Source: JAADJA01 sp963840975
Lineage (GTDB): Bacteria > Bacteroidota > Bacteroidia > Bacteroidales > JAADJA01
Length of the DNA stretch: 64,000 nt
Direction: 5' to 3'
Assembly (NCBI GenBank): GCA_963840975.1
Contig: CAWJBC010000009.1
Coordinates: 1 to 64,000 of the forward strand
The position numbers and the translations under genes were made by a program. Positions 41,383-49,014 of this stretch are shown piece after piece; within the stretch, counting starts at the first letter, position 1, and every line of letters starts with the position of its first letter. The notes under the pieces were generated by a model. That model was not told the DNA's origin and did not search any database. It worked only from the letters and a program-made list of their open reading frames with translations.

Positions 41383-41608
41383 ATAATGAATAGAACACTG
41401 ATGACACGGATGCAACGGGTAAACACTGATCTCGTTTTATCTGTGAAAATCTGAAATAAAAGGTGCTGATCTTGAAAGCGATATTAAAAGAATAAATAAT
41501 GAATAGAACACTGATGACACGGATGCAACGGGTAAACACTGATCTCGTTTTATCTGTGAAAATCTGTAACAAAAGGTGGTGATCTCGAAAGCGATATTAA
41601 ATGAATAG
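41293..41608 (+). repeat. Duplicated ACAD 3' end plus 113-bp tandem repeats
   Basis: 41293-41382 copies 40827-40916 with only a few changes. From AAAGCGATATTAAA at 41362, 41475 and 41588, a unit repeats exactly every 113 bp (two full copies and a partial third). It contains AATAATGAATAGAACACTGA and GGATGCAACGGGTAAACACT. The repeat unit mixes the end of the ACAD gene with a piece of the ACGGAT palindrome family. Confidence 0.85.
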
Positions 41609-41743
41609 TATATTGATTCCGGCATCGAAACCGAAGTGTGGGCATCAGAGCTTGGTGCCGAAACCAACACCTACCTGATGGTGTACAACTCCCATGCAAC
41701 CATCGAAGGAAGCTACAGGGTTGAGTTGGGGAACCCGGAGTGA
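41609..41743 (+). pseudogene. 3' gene remnant (tail fragment 2)
   Basis: The last 44 codons of a lost gene after an in-frame stop: SGIETEVWASELGAETNTYL, then MVYNSHATIEGSYRVELGNP, E, TGA. It ends like the fragment at 1416-1511. It follows directly on the 113-bp tandem repeats and precedes the beta-barrel gene. The parent family is not recognised. Confidence 0.65.
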
Positions 41744-41813
41744 GATGCTAAAGTAGAATTAATAATACTTTAATTCATAATAAGTAAGATTAACAATCTA
41801 AAACTTTATTATT

Positions 41814-42536
41814 TTGAAAAAGACTTTATTAATTTCAATGTTCTTGTTTCCTTTAATGTTACTATGCCAGGAAGCCGATAATAAACTATCTCAATTTTCA
41901 TTGGGCATTTCATTTTCGCCCGAATACAGCTATAGAGTATTAAAAGCAAAAGAAGATAAGTACGAAAGTTTTGTTGCCTTGTCAGATTCCATGGAAGTAC
42001 CAAAGTTTGGTTTCACTACTGGAATACAAATAAGGTATGATATATTGAAGCGATTGAATATAGAATCAGGAATACAGTTTACAGATAAAGGCGATAAAAT
42101 GATTAATTCAAATTTTGTTGCTGCTGATACCAATGATCCATTGTTACTGAATTTAAATAGCATTACCACAGTCAAAAAAGTTTATTTTATCGAAGTTCCT
42201 CTTAAAGTAAGTTATAAAATTGTTTCGGGTAAATTTTCTTTATCGGTTTTTGGTGGCATTTCAGCTAATATATTTCTTGATAATAATACAAAAAGCATCA
42301 TAAAGTACAAGGATGGGACTGAGGAAGTACAACCAACAAACAGAGAAGGAAATTTTAAGAGTATTAATGTTACCATGCTTGCAGGTATTGGTTTAAACTA
42401 TGAACTTAACAAAAAACTTTGCTTGAATTTTGAACCAATATATAAAAGAGATATTACTGAAATCAATACCTCGGATATTATATCCTATTATTTCTATTCC
42501 TTTGGAGCAAATGTAGGACTACGATATAGAATTTAA
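41814..42536 (+). CDS. Outer-membrane beta-barrel protein (PorT/outer-membrane family)
   Basis: 240 residues from a TTG start (TTGAAAAAGACTTTA); the first ATG would remove the signal peptide MKKTLLISMFLFPLMLLC, so TTG is preferred. Strands include FSLGISFSPEYSYRVL, FGFTTGIQIRYDILKRLNIE, FSLSVFGGISANIFLD and INVTMLAGIGLNYEL. It ends FYSFGANVGLRYRI. This is the eight-strand barrel pattern called outer_membrane_beta-barrel in Bacteroidota. It sits alone behind a debris field of gene fragments and may be a recent arrival. Confidence 0.75.
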   Translation: MKKTLLISMFLFPLMLLCQEADNKLSQFSLGISFSPEYSYRVLKAKEDKYESFVALSDSMEVPKFGFTTGIQIRYDILKRLNIESGIQFTDKGDKMINSNFVAADTNDPLLLNLNSITTVKKVYFIEVPLKVSYKIVSGKFSLSVFGGISANIFLDNNTKSIIKYKDGTEEVQPTNREGNFKSINVTMLAGIGLNYELNKKLCLNFEPIYKRDITEINTSDIISYYFYSFGANVGLRYRI

Positions 42537-42544
42537 AAAATAAA

Positions 42545-42705
42545 TTGCTGATGATTAGTTTGGCGCAGTTTCCTGCCAAAGTGACCCCCATTGTGCGATT
42601 TCTGCGCCTTCGTCCTCAATAAAAATTATTTTCAGATTAATAATACGCTAATTGTTTTTCTTTTTCTGCAATAATCAGCGTAATCAGCGGGAAAACCCCG
42701 TTTGG
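42545..42705. repeat. Decayed palindromic intergenic repeat
   Basis: GCTGATGATTAG at the left is mirrored by CTAATTG and AATCAGCGTAATCAGCGG at the right. TTTGGC/GCCAAA forms a small hairpin near 42561-42582. It looks like a degenerate 'ATCAGCGTAATCAGCG' intergenic repeat. Nothing else is seen in 42537-42802 apart from TATTTTTG near 42745. Confidence 0.5.
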
Positions 42706-42802
42706 CACTGCTGCTTCCCTAAGACAAGTAATTGAAAAGTTTGGTTATTTTTGTCATCCACAAAGAGATAAGATTTTTATGGTGTATTTTACCTGGTAAG
42801 AA

Positions 42803-43090
42803 ATGAAAAAAAACAAAAGCACTAAAATCATAGCGCAGGAACCGGAAGTTCATTATGAATCACTTATTCATACCAACGATTCAAATTCTATTACTTTTTC
42901 TACGCACCAAAAAGAGGAAGAAGAAGGATTGCATTACCGGGCGGACCTTACTCCGGAACAACGTATGCGATACCTGTATGAACTCATTTGTATTTCATTT
43001 GGATTAAATACCGAAAAACTTAGAAATCCCAGCCTAAAAAATATTATCGTAATCGAAAACCCTGATGAACATTTTTCTGGAATCTCATAA
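42803..43090 (+). CDS. Small partner protein of the nucleotidyltransferase
   Basis: 95 residues, polar and acidic (HQKEEEEG), with a helical end (TPEQRMRYLYELICISFGLN). There is no membrane segment. It overlaps the following nucleotidyltransferase gene by 26 bp, so the two are translationally coupled. Such small partners precede stand-alone nucleotidyltransferases in Bacteroidota and may act like an antitoxin or adaptor. The function is inferred only from the arrangement. Confidence 0.6.
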   Translation: MKKNKSTKIIAQEPEVHYESLIHTNDSNSITFSTHQKEEEEGLHYRADLTPEQRMRYLYELICISFGLNTEKLRNPSLKNIIVIENPDEHFSGIS

Positions 43091-43547
43091 GAACTTACTT
43101 GAAAAACTTATCAAAGCTGATGTCGAGTTTCTGATCATCGGAGGCTTTGCGGTGAATTATTACGGATACAATCGTACCACAGGCGATTTGGACATCTGGA
43201 TAAAACCTGACAATTCCAATCGTGAAAAACTCATTCATGTGCTTGAAGCATTGGATTTTAATAAAGAGGGTATCAGAACCCTGCATCAATCCAATTTTGA
43301 AAAGATCTTCGTTTTTCATATTTGGGATAAACCATTCAGGGTGGATTTCTTAACGCATATTTCCGGTATTGATTTTAATAAAGCCTATCGGGCAAAAGAG
43401 ATTGTTAACATGCAGGGGCTGGATTTACCAATGATTGATTTCGATCATCTTGTTTTATCAAAAATAACAACCGACCGTTTACGTGATAAAGCGGATGTGG
43501 AAGAACTCCAAAAAATTGCAAGGATAAAAAAAAGGAAGAAGTGGTAA
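43065..43547 (+). CDS. Stand-alone nucleotidyltransferase (DUF6036/MNT-like)
   Basis: 160 residues. The polymerase-beta fold has FLIIGGFAVNYYGYNRTTGD followed by LDIWIKP, giving the GG...D-x-D metal site, a third acidic position in FRVDFLTHISG, and a basic tail (KIARIKKRKKW). This family includes nucleotidyltransferase toxins and AbiEii-like abortive-infection proteins. It starts inside the upstream partner gene. Substrate and target unknown; a toxin-antitoxin or defence role is plausible. Confidence 0.75.
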   Translation: MNIFLESHKNLLEKLIKADVEFLIIGGFAVNYYGYNRTTGDLDIWIKPDNSNREKLIHVLEALDFNKEGIRTLHQSNFEKIFVFHIWDKPFRVDFLTHISGIDFNKAYRAKEIVNMQGLDLPMIDFDHLVLSKITTDRLRDKADVEELQKIARIKKRKKW

Positions 43548-43587
43548 AAATTGCAACTTTAATTACAATTTAGAAAATCTTTTCGTT

Positions 43588-45372
43588 TTAATAACAATAC
43601 CGGTTTTCCTCTATCAGTTTATTGGCAATCCTGCGGCGGGCTTCCTTGATATTTACGGGAGCTATGCGTGTAAACTTATCAATCCTTTCGGTCATGATCT
43701 GCTGCTCTTCTCCGCTGACAAAGGAATTGATGGCATCCATTGCACTTTTGTTAATATTGCAGGCAGAATCGTAAATATAAACATCCAGCATATCACGATA
43801 GAGACTTGCAGCTTCAGCGCCCTTTATCAGAGTTAATTTTTCGGTTCTCAATAACGCAGATTCAGCCCCATAAACCATCATAATTACATCAGAAATATTA
43901 AAAAGAATTTCCTGTTCGTTAAGGAAATCGCGTTCAAACTTTTCGGATAATGTCCCTAAAAGTAAAAGTGCCGTTTTTTTGAAATTCCTGACGTAGCTCC
44001 TTTTTTCAGCAAAATAATCGTTAACAGGAGCCATTGGTTCTTCTTCCGCCTCCAGATTCCTGACGATAGCATTGGCATACCTTACAACATCAAAGCCTGT
44101 TTTGAGGGCTTTTTTTATCGTGGTGTCTGAAACAAGCAGACGATTAATTTCGTTGGTGCCTTCAAATATCCGGTTTATACGCGAATCGCGGTAAGCCCGG
44201 TCAACATCTGTTTCGGAGGAGAATCCCATTCCGCCGAAAATCTGAACAGCTTCGTCAACCACATAGTTTAATGATTCAGAACCAAATACCTTTAACAAAG
44301 CAGCTTCGATAGCGTAAGCTGCAATCCCTTCGATGGTAGCCATTGGTTTGTCCATCCCATCTTCAATCTGGATTTTGATCAAATCGTCAATATTCTTACT
44401 CACACGGTAAACAGCCGACTCCGTTACCCAGGTTTTAATCACCTGTTCAGCAAGTTTATATTTTATTGCTCCGAATGTTGATATTTGAACGCCAAACTGC
44501 TTACGCTCATTTGCATAATTTACCGACTGTGTGATGGCTCTCTTTGCGGCACCCAATACTGTTCCTCCCAATTTGATTCTTCCCATGTGAAGAATATTCA
44601 AAGCAATTCTGAATCCCTGACCTCTTTTACCTAACAGGTTTTCAACGGGGACTTTTACGTCATTGAAAAAAATCTGAACGGTTGACGATCCTTTGATCCC
44701 CATCTTTTTTTCCTCGGGGTTAATGACGACACCTTCCCAGTCTCGTTCAACGATAAATGCACTGTGTACACGGTCATTATCAATTTTTGCAAAAACCGTA
44801 AGCACATCTGCAAAACCGCCATTGGTGATCCACATTTTTTGACCATTCAGGATATAATATTTGCCATCACCTGATAATACCGCCCTTGATTTACCTGCAT
44901 TTGCATCCGAACCGGCATTGGGTTCTGTCAGGCAATATGCAGCAGCCCATTCTCCAGAAGCCAATTTGGACAGGTATTTATCTTTTTGACCATCATTTCC
45001 ATAATACACTATCGGCAAAGTCCCAATTCCGGTATGAGCTGAATAGGCGACAGAAAATGAATAACCCGATCCCATGGCTGCGCTTGCAAGCATGGAAGTA
45101 ACAAATGATTGTTCGAAACCCATGTATTTTTCAGGAACAGAAATTCCCAACAACCCAAGTTCGCCTGCCTTGTGGATCAGGCTCCTCATAAGTCCTTCCT
45201 CCTGCGAATCTATTCGGTCAAGAATAGGGAATACCTCTGTTTCTAAGAAATCTTCACATGTCTGGGCAATCATTTTTTGTTCTTCATCAAACTCTTCGGG
45301 AATAAATATTTCACCGGGTTTGGTTTCTTTTATCAAAAATTCGCCGCCTTTTAATAATTTTGCTTTTTCCAT
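43588..45372 (-). CDS. Acyl-CoA dehydrogenase with C-terminal extension
   Basis: 594 residues. The ACAD core has AAYCLTEPNAGSDANAGKSR, GQKMWITNGGFADVLTVFAK, QIFGGMGFSSETDVDRAYRD and the catalytic-base region NRIFEGTNEINRLLVSDTTI. Residues about 445-594 form the extra helical domain of VLCAD/ACAD9-like enzymes. It probably oxidises long-chain acyl-CoA. It is intact, unlike the shorter ACAD at 39770-40916. It converges with the nucleotidyltransferase gene and is divergent from 45452-46096. Confidence 0.88.
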   Translation of the reverse strand: MEKAKLLKGGEFLIKETKPGEIFIPEEFDEEQKMIAQTCEDFLETEVFPILDRIDSQEEGLMRSLIHKAGELGLLGISVPEKYMGFEQSFVTSMLASAAMGSGYSFSVAYSAHTGIGTLPIVYYGNDGQKDKYLSKLASGEWAAAYCLTEPNAGSDANAGKSRAVLSGDGKYYILNGQKMWITNGGFADVLTVFAKIDNDRVHSAFIVERDWEGVVINPEEKKMGIKGSSTVQIFFNDVKVPVENLLGKRGQGFRIALNILHMGRIKLGGTVLGAAKRAITQSVNYANERKQFGVQISTFGAIKYKLAEQVIKTWVTESAVYRVSKNIDDLIKIQIEDGMDKPMATIEGIAAYAIEAALLKVFGSESLNYVVDEAVQIFGGMGFSSETDVDRAYRDSRINRIFEGTNEINRLLVSDTTIKKALKTGFDVVRYANAIVRNLEAEEEPMAPVNDYFAEKRSYVRNFKKTALLLLGTLSEKFERDFLNEQEILFNISDVIMMVYGAESALLRTEKLTLIKGAEAASLYRDMLDVYIYDSACNINKSAMDAINSFVSGEEQQIMTERIDKFTRIAPVNIKEARRRIANKLIEENRYCY

Positions 45373-45451
45373 CCATTCAGGGATTAATTATTCGGCGATA
45401 AAATTATAAAAATATTGATTAATTTGAATGTTTGATTTAATTGGATAACAC

Positions 45452-46096
45452 ATGCTTTATTTTTTTGGATTTATCATTTTGCTCATCATAATCCTGATCC
45501 TTATCAGGAAACAGCTAAGATTAAGGCTGATCAGGACGAAGCATGGCAGATACAGCTATCATTATATTAAACAATTTAAGAAGTACGCCAACAAAAGCCC
45601 GTTTCCTTATTGTTTTAAAGATGAAATATTACCTTACCTCAGATTGAGTCATGCCAGAAGAGAAAATACCGAACAACTTAGTTCAGACTTACACCTGCTT
45701 TTTGAAGAAACGCCCTATCACACGCCCCTTCATGAAATTATGGACAAGCTTGGAAATCCCGATTATTTCAACGCTTTTAAAATAAAAAACAGTGAATTAA
45801 GGGCGTTGGGTTTTCAAAAGCAAGTGTATGGTTTGCGGGTAAAAGTTGTCTTTTTCTTTCTTAATGAATTTTTCGTAATGGGCGAATACATCTTTGATGA
45901 TGTTTCCGGGATTGATGTTCCGGCAATCGCGAAGAAACTGATGGAGCAGACAGGAACCAGCCACCAATCAAATTTATTGCATTTTTATATTGACGGAAAG
46001 AACAACAGTTCCATTTACTTTTATGATAACGGATTTTCTTTAATCATCAGGTATTCCGATTTAAGCAATCAAAACTTTTTGGAACTGATACAATAA
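45452..46096 (+). CDS. Unknown protein with N-terminal membrane anchor
   Basis: 214 residues. Residues 1-20 are a strongly hydrophobic helix (MLYFFGFIILLIIILILI) followed by a basic patch (RKQLRLRLIRTK). The cytoplasmic remainder is mixed alpha/beta (TPLHEIMDKLGNPDYFNAF, LRALGFQKQVYGLRVKVVFF). No family is recognised. It is monocistronic, between the ACAD and clpC genes. Confidence 0.6.
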   Translation: MLYFFGFIILLIIILILIRKQLRLRLIRTKHGRYSYHYIKQFKKYANKSPFPYCFKDEILPYLRLSHARRENTEQLSSDLHLLFEETPYHTPLHEIMDKLGNPDYFNAFKIKNSELRALGFQKQVYGLRVKVVFFFLNEFFVMGEYIFDDVSGIDVPAIAKKLMEQTGTSHQSNLLHFYIDGKNNSSIYFYDNGFSLIIRYSDLSNQNFLELIQ

Positions 46097-46102
46097 AGCC
46101 CA

Positions 46103-46124
46103 TCCGATGTGGACGGGCCTTAGC
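46103..46124. terminator. Hairpin between convergent genes
   Basis: GCCCATCC, loop GATGT, GGACGGGC (7 of 8 pairs). T-rich DNA follows at a distance on the + side. It lies between the 45452-46096 and clpC stops and may end both transcripts. Confidence 0.55.
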
Positions 46125-48677
46125 TTATTTTGATTTTATCACCTCTTTTTTCGGTTTTATTACCTCAATTTTTAATTCATCCTCTTCGGCAATGTGATCA
46201 ACTATAATCTTATCGCCTTCACCGAGTTTTGTTTTGATGATCTCTTCCGCCAATGGATCTTCAACATATTTCTGAATGGCTCTTTTTAACGGACGTGCAC
46301 CATATTGCTCATCCCAACCCTTTTCAACAATGAAGTCTTTGCCTTTTTCGGTTACTTCCATTTGGTATCCAAGTCCCTTAACACGGTTATAGAGGTAATG
46401 CAACTCAATGTCAATAATTTTATGGATATCAGCCCGATCAAGCGGATCAAAAATAACTACATCATCTATCCTGTTTAGAAATTCAGGAGCAAAAGCTTTT
46501 TTAAGGGCATTTTCAATTACGCCGCGTGCATAGTCAATTTTAGCTGTTTTTTTTGCAGAAGTGTTAAACCCCACTCCCTGTCCAAAATCTTTCAACTGCC
46601 TTGATCCTATGTTAGAGGTCATAATGACGATGGTATTTTTGAAATCAATCCTCCGTCCAAAGCTATCAGTTAATACGCCATCATCTAAAACCTGAAGCAA
46701 AAGGTGGAATACATCAGGATGAGCCTTTTCAATCTCATCCAATAAAATTATGGAGTAGGGTTTGCGTCTGACTTTTTCGGTAAGCTGACCACCCTCTTCA
46801 TAACCCACGTAGCCGGGAGGCGCTCCAACAAGACGGGATACAGCAAACTTCTCCATGTATTCGCTCATATCAACCCTGATGAGTGTATCTTCCGAATCGA
46901 ATAAATATTTAGCCAATACTTTTGCAAGGTGAGTTTTACCAACTCCTGTAGGTCCCAGGAAAATAAATGTTCCGATGGGTTTATTGGGATCCTTCAACCC
47001 AGCACGATTACGCCGAATGGCTTTCACCACTTTCCTGATGGCATCCGGTTGACCGATTACAGAACCCTCCAGGTCGGTTTCCATATTCACAAGGCGATCG
47101 CTTTCGTTCTGTGCGATCCTTTGAACAGGAACTCCCGTCATCATTGCAATAACTTCGGCAACATTCTCTTCAGTTACTTCCTGCCTATTGATTTTTGATT
47201 CTTCTTCCCATTTCTTTTTCTCGCGCTCAAGGTCCTCCTGTAATTTTCTTTCTATATCCCTGTATTTGGCAGCTTCTTCAAATTTTTGGTTATTGATCGC
47301 TTTTGTCTTATTCTGCTTTGTTTCTTCGATCCTGTTCTCGATATCAATGATTTCAACAGGAACATGAATATTTGTAATGTGTACCCTTGAACCGGCTTCG
47401 TCGAGTGCATCAATGGCTTTATCAGGTAAAAACCTGTCGGAAATGTATCTGGTTGTCAAATTAACACAGGCTTTGATCGCTTCCGGCAGATAAGTCACAA
47501 GGTGATGATCTTCGTATTTTTCCTTGATATTGTTAAGGATTTCAAATGTTTCATCAGGGGATGTTGGATCAACTAAAACCTTTTGAAACCTTCGTTCAAG
47601 AGCGCCGTCTTTTTCGATGTACTGGCGGTATTCGTTGAGGGTGGTAGCTCCAATACATTGAATATCTCCCCTTGCAAGTGCGGGCTTGAACATATTGGAA
47701 GCGTCAAGAGAACCAGAGGCATTGCCGGCTCCCACAATGGTATGAATTTCATCAATAAAGAGAATGATGTCCGGATTTTTTTCCAACTCATTCAAAACAG
47801 CTTTCATTCTTTCCTCAAACTGCCCTCTATATTTGGTACCAGCTACCAAAGAAGCCAGGTCAAGCGTTACAATTTTTTTATTGAACAAAGCCCTCGAAAC
47901 TTTCCGCTGAACAATTCTCAAAGCCAAACCTTCTGCTATTGCTGATTTCCCGACTCCGGGTTCTCCAATGAGAATAGGGTTGTTTTTCTTTCGTCTGCTC
48001 AAAATCTGAGCAATGCGTTCCAATTCCCGTGTTCGGCCAACTATCGGATCGAGCCTGCCTTCTTCGGCATATTTGGTGATATCCCTGCCAAAATTATCAA
48101 GAACCGGGGTTTTTGACTTAGAATCTGAAATCTTTTTTATGTTTCCACCAAAATTCTGTGCACCTTCTTCAGGATCCTCATCTGCTGTTCCGCCGGGTAA
48201 CTCATCTTTAATATCGGCTTTCATGCCTCCTTCGGCATTTGTAATAATAGCCTTTAATTCGTCCTTTACTGCATCGTAATCCACTCCATAGTTTTGGAAT
48301 GCTTTTGTAACAATGTTGTCATTGTCTTTCAGTATAGCGAGAAGAAGGTGTTCGGTTCCGATAAGGTCACTGTTGAATAATTTCGCTTCGAGATAAGTAA
48401 TTTTTAAAGCCCTTTCCGCCTGTTTGATCAGGGGAATATTGTCCGTAGTTCGTATCTTATTGAATTCGCTGTTGGCGATAGTCACTTCGATTTCCTTTCT
48501 TATTTTCGACAAATCAATTCCAAAATAATTTAGAATTTGAATTGCCATTCCTTCTCCTTCACGAATAATACCAAGCAATAAATGCTCAAGTCCGATATAA
48601 TCGTTACCAAGTCGGATCGCCTCTTCACGACTGTATGAAAGAACATCTTTGACGCGTTGTGAAAATTTAGCTTCCAT
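46125..48677 (-). CDS. clpC: ATP-dependent Clp protease ATPase ClpC
   Basis: 850 residues. Double Clp_N repeat (about 1-145) with GNDYIGLEHLLLGIIREGEG. The first AAA+ module has Walker A GEPGVGKSAIAEG and IILFIDEIHTIVGAG. A UVR-motif middle domain (QKFEEAAKYRDIERKLQED) marks ClpC rather than ClpB. The second AAA+ module has GPTGVGKTHLAKVLA, SIILLDEIEKAHPDVF and a C-terminal helical domain (EQYGARPLKRAIQKYVEDPL). It unfolds substrates for ClpP. It is divergent from gyrA and has a 337-bp upstream region. Confidence 0.93.
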   Translation of the reverse strand: MEAKFSQRVKDVLSYSREEAIRLGNDYIGLEHLLLGIIREGEGMAIQILNYFGIDLSKIRKEIEVTIANSEFNKIRTTDNIPLIKQAERALKITYLEAKLFNSDLIGTEHLLLAILKDNDNIVTKAFQNYGVDYDAVKDELKAIITNAEGGMKADIKDELPGGTADEDPEEGAQNFGGNIKKISDSKSKTPVLDNFGRDITKYAEEGRLDPIVGRTRELERIAQILSRRKKNNPILIGEPGVGKSAIAEGLALRIVQRKVSRALFNKKIVTLDLASLVAGTKYRGQFEERMKAVLNELEKNPDIILFIDEIHTIVGAGNASGSLDASNMFKPALARGDIQCIGATTLNEYRQYIEKDGALERRFQKVLVDPTSPDETFEILNNIKEKYEDHHLVTYLPEAIKACVNLTTRYISDRFLPDKAIDALDEAGSRVHITNIHVPVEIIDIENRIEETKQNKTKAINNQKFEEAAKYRDIERKLQEDLEREKKKWEEESKINRQEVTEENVAEVIAMMTGVPVQRIAQNESDRLVNMETDLEGSVIGQPDAIRKVVKAIRRNRAGLKDPNKPIGTFIFLGPTGVGKTHLAKVLAKYLFDSEDTLIRVDMSEYMEKFAVSRLVGAPPGYVGYEEGGQLTEKVRRKPYSIILLDEIEKAHPDVFHLLLQVLDDGVLTDSFGRRIDFKNTIVIMTSNIGSRQLKDFGQGVGFNTSAKKTAKIDYARGVIENALKKAFAPEFLNRIDDVVIFDPLDRADIHKIIDIELHYLYNRVKGLGYQMEVTEKGKDFIVEKGWDEQYGARPLKRAIQKYVEDPLAEEIIKTKLGEGDKIIVDHIAEEDELKIEVIKPKKEVIKSK

Positions 48678-49014
48678 TTATTTATAATCAGTTGTTAATC
48701 AAATCAAAAACGCACTTTCTCTCTAAATATTACTGCATCAGCGCGTTCAATACCAATAAACAGTTTTTTTTAAATAAAGTTGCGTGCAATAATCACTCCC
48801 AAATTTCTCTTTATCTATTTGGGATGACACATTTACTGCATTTATCAAATTTATTGACAATTGAACTGTAAAAAAGGCAGGCCTGTGGTTTTTATTAACA
48901 GAAATTTGTTAGTAATAATAAAGGTAAAATTTCATTGTTTAATCGGGTTATAATGAGTACATTCGTAGCTTTTTAGATAAATATGTAATTAATTGTAATT
49001 GAACATTGTAAGAA
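48678..49014. promoter_or_regulatory. Divergent clpC-gyrA upstream region
   Basis: TCCCAAAT/ATTTGGGA (48797-48804 and 48817-48824) is a perfect 8-bp inverted repeat with a 12-nt spacer and might be an operator. TAAATTTG on the - strand (48848-48855) is a candidate -7 box for clpC with no convincing -33 box. No coding sequence was found. Confidence 0.4.

Noticed and set aside
41362..41600. 113-bp tandem repeats as an insertion sequence end or phage att site
   Set aside because: No transposase or integrase frame is near; the unit is clearly derived from the ACAD gene end and the ACGGAT palindrome.
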